In this document: positions 17,614 through 25,995 of the stretch, piece by piece | Layout: the number at the start of each line of letters is the position of its first letter | Position numbering within the stretch: the first letter of the stretch is position 1 | Assembly (NCBI GenBank): GCA_020161655.1 | Contig: JAIUPC010000004.1 | Span: forward strand, 62,001 to 126,000 | Reading direction: 5' to 3' | DNA: 64,000 bases | Source: Pseudomonadota bacterium | GTDB taxonomy: Bacteria; Pseudomonadota; Alphaproteobacteria; Rhodobacterales; Rhodobacteraceae | Notes under the pieces: model-generated | The model's input: only the letters and a program-made list of their open reading frames with translations | Told to the model about the DNA's origin: nothing | Database searches by the model: none | Position numbers and translations under genes: made by a program

Positions 17614-18441
17614 ATGCGCCAGGGACTTCGCCTCTCACTCCTGATCCTGCCCGCCCTCGTGATCGTCCTCGCCGTCATGGCCTGGCCGCTGGCGGTGCTG
17701 ACCGGGCTCAGCTTCTCGTCACCAGAGCGGGGACTTCAGAACTACGAATGGTTCTTCGCCTCGAACAAGAACGTCACCGTTCTGATCCGCACCTTCGCGA
17801 TCTCGGGCTGGGTGACGCTCGTGTGCCTCGTCTGTGCTTACCCCTACGCCTATCTCCTGACCGCCGTGACGCCGCGCACCCGGCTGATCCTGCTCATGGG
17901 GGTCATGGTGCCGTTCTGGATCAGCGGCACGGTGCGGACCCTGGCCTGGGTGGTGATCCTGCAGGACTCGGGCGTCATCAACACCGCGCTGCAATCCATC
18001 GGTCTTGAGAAGGTGAAGCTGATCCGCACCCAGCTTGGCGTGACCATCGGCATGGCGCAGGTCCTGCTGCCCTTTGCCATCCTGCCGCTTTATTCCGTGA
18101 TGAAGGCCATCGACCTGCGCCTGATGCGCGCCGCGCGCAGCCTTGGCGCCGGGCCGGTCTGGGCCTTTGTCAGTGTCTATCTGCCGATGTCGGTTCCCGG
18201 CATCGTGGCTGCGGCAAGCCTCGTCTTCATCCTGTCGCTGGGCTTCTACATCACGCCCGCGCTTCTCGGCGGCCCGCGCAGTGTGATGCTGTCGTCGCTG
18301 GCGCAGACCCAGGTTTCGACCCTGCTTGACTGGGGCAAGGGCGGCGCCATCGGGGTGATCCTCCTCGCCTCGACCTTTGCCGTGCTGGCCCTGGTCGCAC
18401 CCTTCGTCCGCCAACGCTACCGCAAGGGAAGCCGCTCATGA
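17614..18441 (+). CDS. ABC permease, PotB/PotH type (cluster 2)
   Basis: Six-helix inner-membrane permease, 275 residues. TM1 is LILPALVIVLAVMAWPLAVL, and the EAA loop LRLMRAARSLGAGPVWAFVS is followed by VYLPMSVPGIVAAASLVFIL. The G-rich arm of the preceding hairpin and an AGGACCGAAAG box lie upstream of the ATG, so folding of the hairpin could influence initiation. The stop overlaps the next start by four bases. Confidence 0.93.
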   Translation: MRQGLRLSLLILPALVIVLAVMAWPLAVLTGLSFSSPERGLQNYEWFFASNKNVTVLIRTFAISGWVTLVCLVCAYPYAYLLTAVTPRTRLILLMGVMVPFWISGTVRTLAWVVILQDSGVINTALQSIGLEKVKLIRTQLGVTIGMAQVLLPFAILPLYSVMKAIDLRLMRAARSLGAGPVWAFVSVYLPMSVPGIVAAASLVFILSLGFYITPALLGGPRSVMLSSLAQTQVSTLLDWGKGGAIGVILLASTFAVLALVAPFVRQRYRKGSRS

Positions 18442-19232
18442 CCGGCCGCATCGCGCAAGTTCTGCTTTACGTCTTCGTCGGGCTGATCTTCCTCTGGCTG
18501 GTGGCGCCCACGCTGGTCATCATTCCGATGTCCTTCAACGAGAACAAGTCGCTGGCCTTCCCGCCCGTCGGCTTTTCGATGAAATGGTACGCCAACCTGA
18601 TCCAGAGCGACGACTGGATGCGCGCCACGCGCCAGTCGGTCCAGATCGCTGCATCGGTGGCACTCCTCTCGACCGTAACCGGCACGCTTGCCGCCCTGGG
18701 GCTGGTGCGGCTGAACCAGCGCATTGCCGGCTGGCTCAGGGCCTTTCTCCTCGCCCCGCTGATCGTGCCGGTCGTGGTCATCGCCATCGGCATCTATGCG
18801 GTGTTCCTCGATCTCGGGCTGGTCGGCAGCTACACCGGCTTCATCCTTGCCCATACCATGCTGGCGGTGCCTTTCGTCGTCGTCACCGTCTCGGCCAGTC
18901 TTGAGATGTTCGATGCGCGGCTTCTGACGGCAGCGCAAAGCCTTGGCGCCAATCCGGTGCGGGCGTTCCAGACCGTGACCCTGCCACTGATTGCGCCGGG
19001 GGTGCTGTCGGGCGCGCTCTTCGCCTTCGTCACCTCGTTCGACGAACTGGTGATCTCGCTTTTTCTCAACAGCCCCTACGTCAAGCCGCTGGCGGTGCAG
19101 ATCTACTCCAGCATCACCCGCGATTCCGACCCCACGGTCGCGGCGGCGGGCACGCTGATCTTCGTGGCGACAACGGCCGCCGTGGCGCTGGCCATGCTGA
19201 TCGGCCGACTTTCCAAGGACAAAAGACCATGA
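18438..19232 (+). CDS. ABC permease, PotC/PotI type (cluster 2)
   Basis: Second permease of the heterodimer, 264 residues. Start ATG sits in an ATGA overlap with the previous stop. Recognisable segments: VVAPTLVIIPMSFNENKS-like TM1 exit, FPPVGFSMKWYANLIQSDDW, and the EAA loop RLLTAAQSLGANPVRAFQTV with TLPLIAPGVLSGALFAFVTS. Its stop overlaps the ATPase ATG (ATGA), so the transporter genes are coupled. Confidence 0.93.
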   Translation: MTGRIAQVLLYVFVGLIFLWLVAPTLVIIPMSFNENKSLAFPPVGFSMKWYANLIQSDDWMRATRQSVQIAASVALLSTVTGTLAALGLVRLNQRIAGWLRAFLLAPLIVPVVVIAIGIYAVFLDLGLVGSYTGFILAHTMLAVPFVVVTVSASLEMFDARLLTAAQSLGANPVRAFQTVTLPLIAPGVLSGALFAFVTSFDELVISLFLNSPYVKPLAVQIYSSITRDSDPTVAAAGTLIFVATTAAVALAMLIGRLSKDKRP

Positions 19233-20359
19233 CCCAGACCCAGGCAACGGCTGCAAGCATCGAAGTCAGGAACGCCACCAAGGCCTATGGCAGCTTCAAG
19301 GCGATGAAGGATGTCAATCTTCACGTCGACGCGGGGGAGTTCGTGACCCTCCTTGGCCCGAGCGGTTCCGGCAAGACCACCACGCTCAACGTCATTGCCG
19401 GGTTCACCGACCTGACCTCCGGCTCGCTTGAAATTGGCGGGCGCGCGGTCGATGGCCTTCCTGCGCACAAGCGCAACATCGGCGTGGTGTTCCAGAACTA
19501 TTCGCTCTTTCCGCACATGACGGTCGAGCGCAACGTGATGTACCCGCTGACCTTGCGCAAGATCGCCCCGGAGGAGCGTCGCCGGATGGTCGGCGAGGCG
19601 CTTGAGATGGTGCGCATGTCCGAATTCGCCCATCGCTACCCGAGCGAGCTGTCGGGCGGCCAGCAACAGCGGGTGGCGCTGGCGCGGGCGCTGGTGTTCC
19701 GGCCGCCGCTGCTTTTGATGGACGAACCCTTGGGCGCACTCGACAAGAAGCTGCGCGAATGGCTGCAACTGGAGATCAAGCGGCTGCACCGCGAGTTGGG
19801 CACGACCTTTGTCTTCGTGACGCATGATCAGGAAGAGGCCTTGGTGCTGTCGGACCGGATCGCGGTCTTCAACGCCGGGCGCATCGAACAGATCGGCACC
19901 GGGCGCGACCTCTACGACGATCCGCAATCGCTCTTCGTTGGCCAGTTCATCGGCGAATCCACGCTTCTCCGCGGTGCGACCAGCGTGAACGCCGGGCAGA
20001 CCGTGCTGACGCTGGCCGGGCAAAGCGTGGTGGCAGATACCCCCTCCGCCGCCGTCAAGTCGCCGGTGTTCTTCCTCCGCCCCGAGCGGATGGACCTCGT
20101 TGCCCCCGGCGGGGCCAGCCCGCATGCCAACCGCTTGCGCGCGAGCATAACCGAGGCGATCTATCTCGGCGCGGGCAGCAAGTACGAATTGCGGTTGGCC
20201 GACGGTTCCGCCGCCACGGTGCGGCTTGGGCTTGACCGCCCGACATGGGACATCGGCGCCGAGGTCGATGTCGTCTTCTCGCCGCAGGATGTGAAGGTCC
20301 TCGATGGCAGCGGTCTGGCGGCGTCCGACCAGATGGCCGAGATGATGCAGGCGCATTGA
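19229..20359 (+). CDS. ABC importer ATPase, PotA type (cluster 2)
   Basis: A 376-residue ATPase. Walker A GPSGSGKTTT, signature [15 protein letters not shown], Walker [15 protein letters not shown] and switch [11 protein letters not shown] are intact. The C-terminal TOBE-like domain (FLRPERMDLVAPGG, then ASITEAIYLGAGSKYELRLA) is complete, unlike the shortened one in cluster 1. Starts within the upstream stop (ATGA) and is followed after two bases by the flavin oxidase gene. Confidence 0.94.
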   Translation: MTQTQATAASIEVRNATKAYGSFKAMKDVNLHVDAGEFVTLLGPSGSGKTTTLNVIAGFTDLTSGSLEIGGRAVDGLPAHKRNIGVVFQNYSLFPHMTVERNVMYPLTLRKIAPEERRRMVGEALEMVRMSEFAHRYPSELSGGQQQRVALARALVFRPPLLLMDEPLGALDKKLREWLQLEIKRLHRELGTTFVFVTHDQEEALVLSDRIAVFNAGRIEQIGTGRDLYDDPQSLFVGQFIGESTLLRGATSVNAGQTVLTLAGQSVVADTPSAAVKSPVFFLRPERMDLVAPGGASPHANRLRASITEAIYLGAGSKYELRLADGSAATVRLGLDRPTWDIGAEVDVVFSPQDVKVLDGSGLAASDQMAEMMQAH

Positions 20360-20361
20360 CC

Positions 20362-21672
20362 ATGGCAAATAGCATCGAAAGCGGCTGGATTGCCCAGGCC
20401 CAACCCTACCGCAGCTTCCCCGCCCTGACCGGTAACGTCACCACAGACTGGCTCATCATCGGCGGCGGCTTCACCGGGCTTTCGGCGGCGCGCGAACTCG
20501 CGGCGCGCTGTCCGGGTGAGCGGATCATGCTCATCGACGCCAAGAGGATCGCGCAAGGTGCGGCGGCGCGGAATTCCGGCTTCAACGTTGGCTATGACGT
20601 GCCCGACTTCACGCGCGAGACGGCCGCGGCGAACATGGCGGAATACCTCGCCCGCACCCGGATCGACATTGCCGGGGCGACCGAGAACGAACGCCTGATC
20701 CGCGATCTCGGGATCAGTTGCGACTATCTCCCCACCGGCTATTTCTATGCGGTCCATGATCCTGCCCGTTTCGCCGGAGCGGCTGCTTTGGCCGACGTGC
20801 TGCGCGATGCCGGGGCTGAGGCTCAGGTGCTGGAGGGCGATGCGGTTCCTGCACGGTTCGGCACCGGTTTTTACCGCCGCGCGCTTTTCATCGGCGGCGG
20901 CGGCAATGGGTCGCTTCAACCGGCGAAGTTCTCCAAGGGACTGGTGGACAACATGCCAGCTCCGGTCGAGCTTCACGAAGATACCCCCGCGCTCGGCCTT
21001 TCGCCAGCGAGCGGGGGCGGCGCGGTAGTGACGATCCCCGGCGGTCAGATCCGGGCGAAGAAGGTGATCCTCGCGCTGAACGGGCTTTTGCCGCGTTTTG
21101 GCTACAAGCGGTTCCGCATGGTGCCGCTGACCCTGACCGCCAGCCTGACGCGCCCGCTGACCGCCGAGGAAGACGAAGCTATCGGCCGGCCCGAGCCCTG
21201 GGCCGTGCTTTGCCCGATCAAGGGCGGGACGACAGCGCGGCTGACGCAGGACCGCCGCATCCTGATCCGCAATACCGCCGAATACCGTCCGGCTGGCGTC
21301 GATGCGGCTGGCGTTGCCGTGCGGCGGCAGACGCATCTTCTGGGTCTCAGGCGGCGCTTCCCCTCAATGACCGAGGCGGATATCGAGTTCAGCTGGGCTG
21401 GCACCATGGCCGGCAGCCGAGGCTACCGGTTCATCTTCGAACAGGCTTCGCCGGACGTATTTTTGACCGCCTGCTGCAACGGCAACGGCGTCGCCCGGCT
21501 CAGCATGCTCGGTCGCCTCCTGGTACAGTACGCCACCGGGGATCAGAACGAGTTGCTCACCACAACACTCTCCCTCGCGCAGCCGGGCCTGCTGCCGCCT
21601 GATCCGTTCCTGCGGATAGGCGTCGCCGCCCGCTTTGCGCTCGACCGCCGTAAAGTCGCGGACGAGGTCTGA
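20362..21672 (+). CDS. FAD-dependent amine oxidoreductase (DAO superfamily, PuuB-like)
   Basis: A 436-residue flavoprotein of the D-amino-acid oxidase fold, resembling gamma-glutamylputrescine oxidase. The start at 20362 lies two bases past the ATPase stop. The dinucleotide-binding GGGFTGLSAARELAAR is near residue 30, followed by AAARNSGFNVGYDV, a family block near the FAD. C-terminal segments ADIEFSWAGTMAGSRG and CCNGNGVARLSMLGRLL complete the FAD/substrate domain. Position in the importer operon implies oxidation of the imported amine to an aldehyde. Exact substrate unknown. Confidence 0.9.
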   Translation: MANSIESGWIAQAQPYRSFPALTGNVTTDWLIIGGGFTGLSAARELAARCPGERIMLIDAKRIAQGAAARNSGFNVGYDVPDFTRETAAANMAEYLARTRIDIAGATENERLIRDLGISCDYLPTGYFYAVHDPARFAGAAALADVLRDAGAEAQVLEGDAVPARFGTGFYRRALFIGGGGNGSLQPAKFSKGLVDNMPAPVELHEDTPALGLSPASGGGAVVTIPGGQIRAKKVILALNGLLPRFGYKRFRMVPLTLTASLTRPLTAEEDEAIGRPEPWAVLCPIKGGTTARLTQDRRILIRNTAEYRPAGVDAAGVAVRRQTHLLGLRRRFPSMTEADIEFSWAGTMAGSRGYRFIFEQASPDVFLTACCNGNGVARLSMLGRLLVQYATGDQNELLTTTLSLAQPGLLPPDPFLRIGVAARFALDRRKVADEV

Positions 21673-21984
21673 GGCCACTTCGGCGGGGGCGATGATTTGC
21701 GGAGCCGGCGTGCCGGTCCTCCGCTTTCGAAACACGCCATCGTCCCCGGACAAAGTGAAGACGCGCGGCGCCCAGTCGATCAGCGCCAGTTGCAAGGTCG
21801 AGAACACTCGCCAGGCCTCCCGGGCGGTCGTCGGGATCGATTTCATCGACCTGACCGGGGCACAACCTCAGACATTCCAGCCGAAGCCGCGATCGTGTCG
21901 CTCCCTTCAAAAATGATATTGACTGAATGTTTAGTCTATTTAATCTGAACCCCAGAATCGCGACCCTGTAGCGCCCGGAGAGGC
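21673..21984. other. Intergenic region before the third importer
   Basis: This 312-bp gap lies between the flavin oxidase stop and the next ATPase. The first 230 bases remain GC-rich and open in several frames without a family match, so they may be a relic. The last 80 bases are AT-rich and hold the promoter candidate at 21919-21946. Confidence 0.5.
21919..21946 (+). promoter_or_regulatory. Candidate promoter with embedded dyad (cluster 3)
   Basis: TTGACT (21919-21924) and TAATCT (21941-21946) are 16 bp apart, fitting a sigma-70-type promoter. An imperfect dyad GACT-N6-AGTC (21921-21934, partly conserved inside) overlaps the -35 box and spacer, where a repressor such as the TetR protein at the operon end could act. 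Confidence 0.45.
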
Positions 21985-23112
21985 GTGGCCGGGGCGAACA
22001 GGGGGATCACAGACTTGACCGCAGGCAAGATCGCCATCAAGGCGAGGGGCATCACCAAGGTCTTTCACGGCGCGGGCAATGCTGCCTTCAAGGCGCTGGA
22101 CCGGGTTTCGGTGTCTATCCGCGAGAACGAATTCTTCACGCTCCTCGGCCCGTCGGGCTGCGGCAAGACCACGCTTCTGCGGCTGATCGCCGGCTTCGAA
22201 TACCCGGACGAAGGCGAAATCCTGCTCGACGGCAAGGATATCGCCCTTCTGACACCGCATCAGCGGCCGGTGAACACGGTGTTCCAGAGCTACGCGCTCT
22301 TCCCACACATGACCGTCGGCGAGAACATCGGCTTCGGGCTGGAAATGCTGGGCAAGCCGCGGCGCGAGATCGCGGCGCGCGTCGATGAGATGCTGCGGCT
22401 GGTGCGCATGGAGGCGCTGAAGGACCGCCGGACCAGCCAGATTTCGGGCGGCCAGCAGCAGCGGGTGGCGCTCGCCCGCGCGCTTGCGCCGCAGCCGAAG
22501 GTGCTCTTGCTCGACGAACCCTTGTCGGCGCTCGACTACAAGCTGCGCAAGGAGATGCAGGTCGAGTTGAAGCGGCTTCAGCATGAAACCGGCATCACCT
22601 TCATCTTCGTCACCCACGATCAGGAAGAAGCGCTGACCATGTCCGACCGGATCGCGGTCATGTCGGGCGGCAGCATCCTTCAGGTCGGAACCCCGCGAGA
22701 GATTTACGACAGCCCGGACAAGCGCTTCGTGGCGGATTTCATCGGCGAGGCGAATTTCCTGCCCGCGACGGTGCTGTCGGCCTCGGGCGATGCGGCGAAG
22801 GTCGCGCTCGGGGCGGGCGCGGAGATCGTGGCCGGTCTGCCGCACGGCGAGCGTCCCGACGGCAAGGTGACGGTGATGGTGCGGCCCGAACATGCCGAGA
22901 TCGCCAGCGGCACCTCCGGCGCGACACTGGCCGGAACGCTCGAAAGCGCGGTCTACCTCGGCACCGACACCCATCTCAACGTCCGGCTTGGCGACGGGTC
23001 GAGTTTCGTTGTCCGCCGCCAGAACGACCGCTGCACTGAGGCAGGGTTCGTGCCCGGCATGCCCATCGGCGTGCTGATCAGGGATGGCGCGGCGCAGGTG
23101 CTGAAGTACTGA
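21985..23112 (+). CDS. ABC importer ATPase, PotA type (cluster 3)
   Basis: ATPase of up to 375 residues, first gene of cluster 3. GTG at 21985 has GGAGAG five bases upstream; TTG at 22015 is an alternative. Walker [10 protein letters not shown], signature [15 protein letters not shown], Walker [14 protein letters not shown] and [11 protein letters not shown] are intact, with a TOBE-like domain ([17 protein letters not shown], then [16 protein letters not shown]). Gene order here (ATPase, permease, permease, binding protein) differs from clusters 1 and 2, pointing to an independent origin. Confidence 0.93.
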   Translation: MAGANRGITDLTAGKIAIKARGITKVFHGAGNAAFKALDRVSVSIRENEFFTLLGPSGCGKTTLLRLIAGFEYPDEGEILLDGKDIALLTPHQRPVNTVFQSYALFPHMTVGENIGFGLEMLGKPRREIAARVDEMLRLVRMEALKDRRTSQISGGQQQRVALARALAPQPKVLLLDEPLSALDYKLRKEMQVELKRLQHETGITFIFVTHDQEEALTMSDRIAVMSGGSILQVGTPREIYDSPDKRFVADFIGEANFLPATVLSASGDAAKVALGAGAEIVAGLPHGERPDGKVTVMVRPEHAEIASGTSGATLAGTLESAVYLGTDTHLNVRLGDGSSFVVRRQNDRCTEAGFVPGMPIGVLIRDGAAQVLKY

Positions 23113-23114
23113 TC

Positions 23115-24038
23115 ATGGCACAGGCGCAAGATATCATCCGGGCCGCCGCCCGCCGCGACATCAGAAACCGCTGGTGGCTGTCGTCGCCCGCGCTGGCCAT
23201 CATCTTTCTGGCTGCCATCGGCCCCTTGTTCGTCGTCGTCCTCTACTCCGTCATGGAAAAGGGCAGCTACGGCGACGTGAAATACTGGCAGTTCTCGGGT
23301 CAGGGCTGGTTCGAGGTCCTGTTCGAGCGCGACATGTTCGACAACACCGTCTCGCTTGCCGACGCCCATCTGAGCATCCTGTGGCGGTCGGTCAAGCTGG
23401 CGGCCATCACCACGGTCGTCACGCTGATCCTCGGCTTTCCGACCGCCTATTTCATTGCCACACGGCCCCGCCACCGGCGCGACCTGTGGCTGTTCCTCAT
23501 CACCATTCCGTTCTGGACCAATCTTCTGATCCGCACCTTCGCGATCCAGGAAGTCTTCCGCAACGAAGGCTTGCTGAATGTGGTGCTGATGAAGGTCGGC
23601 CTGATCGACAAGCCGATCCAGATCATGTTCACCGACGCGGCCATCCTGCTGGGCATGGGCTACGTCTACCTGCCGCTGATGGTGCTGCCGCTTTACGCGA
23701 GCCTTGAGAAGTTCGACTTCCGCCTGGCCGAGGCCGCCGCCGACCTTTACGCGGGCGGCTTCCGCATTCTCAGCCGGGTCATCGTGCCGATTGTCAGGCC
23801 GGGCATCATCGCCGGGTCTATCCTCGTCTTCATCCCCTCGCTCGGTTCCTATGTCACGCCAAGGCTCCTCGGGGGCGGCAAGAGCCTGATGCTTGGCAAC
23901 CTGATCGAGCTGCAGTTCGGGCAGGGCCGCAACTGGCCGCTCGGCGCCGCCCTGTCGATCAGCCTGACCGCAATCGTCATGCTGTCGCTCCTCGTCTACG
24001 TCCGCGCCTCCTCGAAGACGGAGGTGCGTCATGGCTAG
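23115..24038 (+). CDS. ABC permease, PotB type (cluster 3)
   Basis: A 307-residue permease, two bases after the ATPase stop. TM1 is SPALAIIFLAAIGPLFVVVL. A longer periplasmic insertion than the other two PotB-like proteins follows (region YGDVKYWQFSGQGWFEVLF). EAA loop: FRLAEAAADLYAGGFRILSR and VIVPIVRPGIIAGSILVFIP. Ends with an 8-bp overlap with the next permease. Six helices predicted. Confidence 0.93.
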   Translation: MAQAQDIIRAAARRDIRNRWWLSSPALAIIFLAAIGPLFVVVLYSVMEKGSYGDVKYWQFSGQGWFEVLFERDMFDNTVSLADAHLSILWRSVKLAAITTVVTLILGFPTAYFIATRPRHRRDLWLFLITIPFWTNLLIRTFAIQEVFRNEGLLNVVLMKVGLIDKPIQIMFTDAAILLGMGYVYLPLMVLPLYASLEKFDFRLAEAAADLYAGGFRILSRVIVPIVRPGIIAGSILVFIPSLGSYVTPRLLGGGKSLMLGNLIELQFGQGRNWPLGAALSISLTAIVMLSLLVYVRASSKTEVRHG

Positions 24039-24831
24039 GCGCTATTCGGTCCAACGCCAGCGCGGCTTCACGCTGATCGCGCTGTTCTGCTTCGTGCTCC
24101 TATACCTGCCGATGGTGACGCTGGTTGCCTACGCGTTCAATGCGGGCATCTCCACCAGCAACTGGGAAGGCGTCTCGCTGCGCTGGTTCCATGCCGCCGC
24201 CGCCAACGAACGGATCATCGACGCCACTTTGCGCTCGCTGACCATCGCGCCAATCGCCGGGCTGATCGCCACCGTCGCGGCAACCATGGCCGCGCTCGCC
24301 ACTACGCGGACGGCACCTTATCCCGGGCTGACCTTCAAATACGCCTTCATCAACCAGCCGCTGATGGTGCCGGAAATCGTCACCGCCGTGGCGCTGCTGG
24401 TGGTGTTTTCGCAAGTGAAGGTCTGGACCGGCTATTCCGGCCTTGGCTACCTGATCGCGGCCCACACCGCCTTCTGCATCCCCTTCGCCTACCTGCCGAT
24501 CAAGGCGCGGCTGGAAACCATGGACCTGACCTTGGAACGCGCGGCGGCGGATCTTTACGCCCGGCCATGGATGGTCTTCCGCCGTGTCACCCTGCCGCTT
24601 CTCTGGCCCGGCATCCTTGCGGGCTTCATGCTGGCCTTCGTCGTCTCGCTCGACGATGTGGTGATCACCGAATTCGTGAAGTCCGCCGGGCAGGAGACGC
24701 TGCCGACCTACATGCTGGGTCAGCTTCGCCGTCAGGCAACGCCCGAGATGAACGCGATCTCGACGGTGTTCCTCGGGCTCTCCATCGCCGTCGTCACCCT
24801 GTTCTTTTTCCTGAGCCGCAGGAAAGACTGA
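24031..24831 (+). CDS. ABC permease, PotC type (cluster 3)
   Basis: A 266-residue permease overlapping the previous gene by eight bases. TM1 FTLIALFCFVLLYLPMVTLV leads to YAFNAGISTSNWEGVSLRWF, the standard PotC-like pattern. EAA loop: LTLERAAADLYARPWMVFRR then VTLPLLWPGILAGFMLAFVV. Forms the translocation pore with the upstream permease. The binding-protein gene follows after 33 bases with an AAGGGAAG ribosome site. Confidence 0.93.
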   Translation: MARRYSVQRQRGFTLIALFCFVLLYLPMVTLVAYAFNAGISTSNWEGVSLRWFHAAAANERIIDATLRSLTIAPIAGLIATVAATMAALATTRTAPYPGLTFKYAFINQPLMVPEIVTAVALLVVFSQVKVWTGYSGLGYLIAAHTAFCIPFAYLPIKARLETMDLTLERAAADLYARPWMVFRRVTLPLLWPGILAGFMLAFVVSLDDVVITEFVKSAGQETLPTYMLGQLRRQATPEMNAISTVFLGLSIAVVTLFFFLSRRKD

Positions 24832-24864
24832 CCTGCAAACGACCAACCACCAAGGGAAGAATTC

Positions 24865-25896
24865 ATGCGAACCCATCTGACCGCCGCCTCGGGCCTCGCC
24901 CTCATCGCAAGCCTTGGCCCCGCCCAAGCTGAAGGCGTGCTGAACATCTTCAACTGGGGCGACTATACCAACCCCGAGCTGATCACGAAGTTCGAGGAAA
25001 CCTATGACGTCAAGGTGACGATCACCGACTTTGACTCGAATGACACCGCTCTCGCCAAGGTGCGTCAGGGCGGCAACGACTTCGACATCGTCGTGCCGAC
25101 CTCAAGCTCCATGCCGATCTGGATCGAGGAGGGTCTGCTTCAGGAAACCCGGCCCGACCAGATGGAGAACTTCAAGAACATGGACCCGCGCTGGGTCGAC
25201 GTGCCCTTCGATCCGGGCCGCCATTACAGCGTGCCGTGGCAATGGGGCACCACCGGCGTCACCGTCAATAAGGACGTCTACGCCGGCGATCCCAACACCA
25301 GCGCCATCTTCTTCGATCCGCCTGAGGAACTGGTCGGCAAGATCAACATCGTGCCGGAGATGAACGATGTCGTGTATCTGGCCGTCAAATACTTCGGCGG
25401 CGAAAACTGCACCAGCGACATGGATCTACTGCGCAAGGTCCGCGACAAGCTGGTCGAGGCGCGGCCGAAATGGGTGTCGATGGATTACACCAACATCGAC
25501 CGCTTCACTGCGAACGACTATGCGGCGGCGATGAACTGGAGCGGCGGCTCGCTGCGCATCCGCCTGGCCGACCCGCGCTTCGTCTATGGCTATCCGAAGG
25601 AAGGCTACCCGATCTGGATGGACAATGTGGCGGTCCTGAAATCGGCGCCCAATGCCGAGAATGCCAAGCTCTTCCAGAACTTCATCATGGACCCGGAAAA
25701 TGCGGCGCTGATCTCGGCCTATGCGCGCTATGCCAACGGTATTGTCGGCTCCGAGGCCTTCATGTCCGAAGACATGCGGGATGCGCCCGAGATCGTGATC
25801 CCGGCCGAATTCGTCGACAAGGGCGAGTTCACCCAGGCCTGCTCGCCGGAAGTGAACGAGCTTTATACCAAGATCTGGACCGATCTGTTGAAGTAA
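24865..25896 (+). CDS. Polyamine-type ABC importer, periplasmic binding protein (cluster 3)
   Basis: PotD/PotF-family binding protein, 343 residues, signal peptide ending SLGPAQA before EGVLNIFNWGDY. Typical segments: NIFNWGDYTNPELITKFEET, NDFDIVVPTSSSMPIWIEEG, YSVPWQWGTTGVTVN and NWSGGSLRIRLADPR. It lies last in the transporter block, just before an amidase gene and separated from it by a large hairpin. The ligand is probably an amine or amide that the amidase processes. Confidence 0.92.
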   Translation: MRTHLTAASGLALIASLGPAQAEGVLNIFNWGDYTNPELITKFEETYDVKVTITDFDSNDTALAKVRQGGNDFDIVVPTSSSMPIWIEEGLLQETRPDQMENFKNMDPRWVDVPFDPGRHYSVPWQWGTTGVTVNKDVYAGDPNTSAIFFDPPEELVGKINIVPEMNDVVYLAVKYFGGENCTSDMDLLRKVRDKLVEARPKWVSMDYTNIDRFTANDYAAAMNWSGGSLRIRLADPRFVYGYPKEGYPIWMDNVAVLKSAPNAENAKLFQNFIMDPENAALISAYARYANGIVGSEAFMSEDMRDAPEIVIPAEFVDKGEFTQACSPEVNELYTKIWTDLLK

Positions 25897-25917
25897 CACG
25901 GGCCGGACAAGATTGAT

Positions 25918-25955
25918 CCCCCTGACCGGCGACCTGCGAGCCGCCGATCAGGGGG
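25918..25955 (+). terminator. Large hairpin after binding-protein gene (cluster 3)
   Basis: Outer stem CCCCCTGA/TCAGGGGG (8 bp) with an inner CGGCG/CGCCG stem and a 10-nt loop. It lies 21 bases after the binding-protein stop and about 40 bases before the amidase start. Like the hairpins in clusters 1 and 2, it follows the binding-protein gene and lacks a clear T-tract. Confidence 0.55.
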
Positions 25956-25995
25956 CAGCCAAATTCCAACTATTGCCAAATGCCGGAGACTCAAG

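Noticed and set aside
21673-21910. Possible relic gene between the flavin oxidase and importer cluster 3
   Set aside because: Several frames are open but none gives recognisable motifs.
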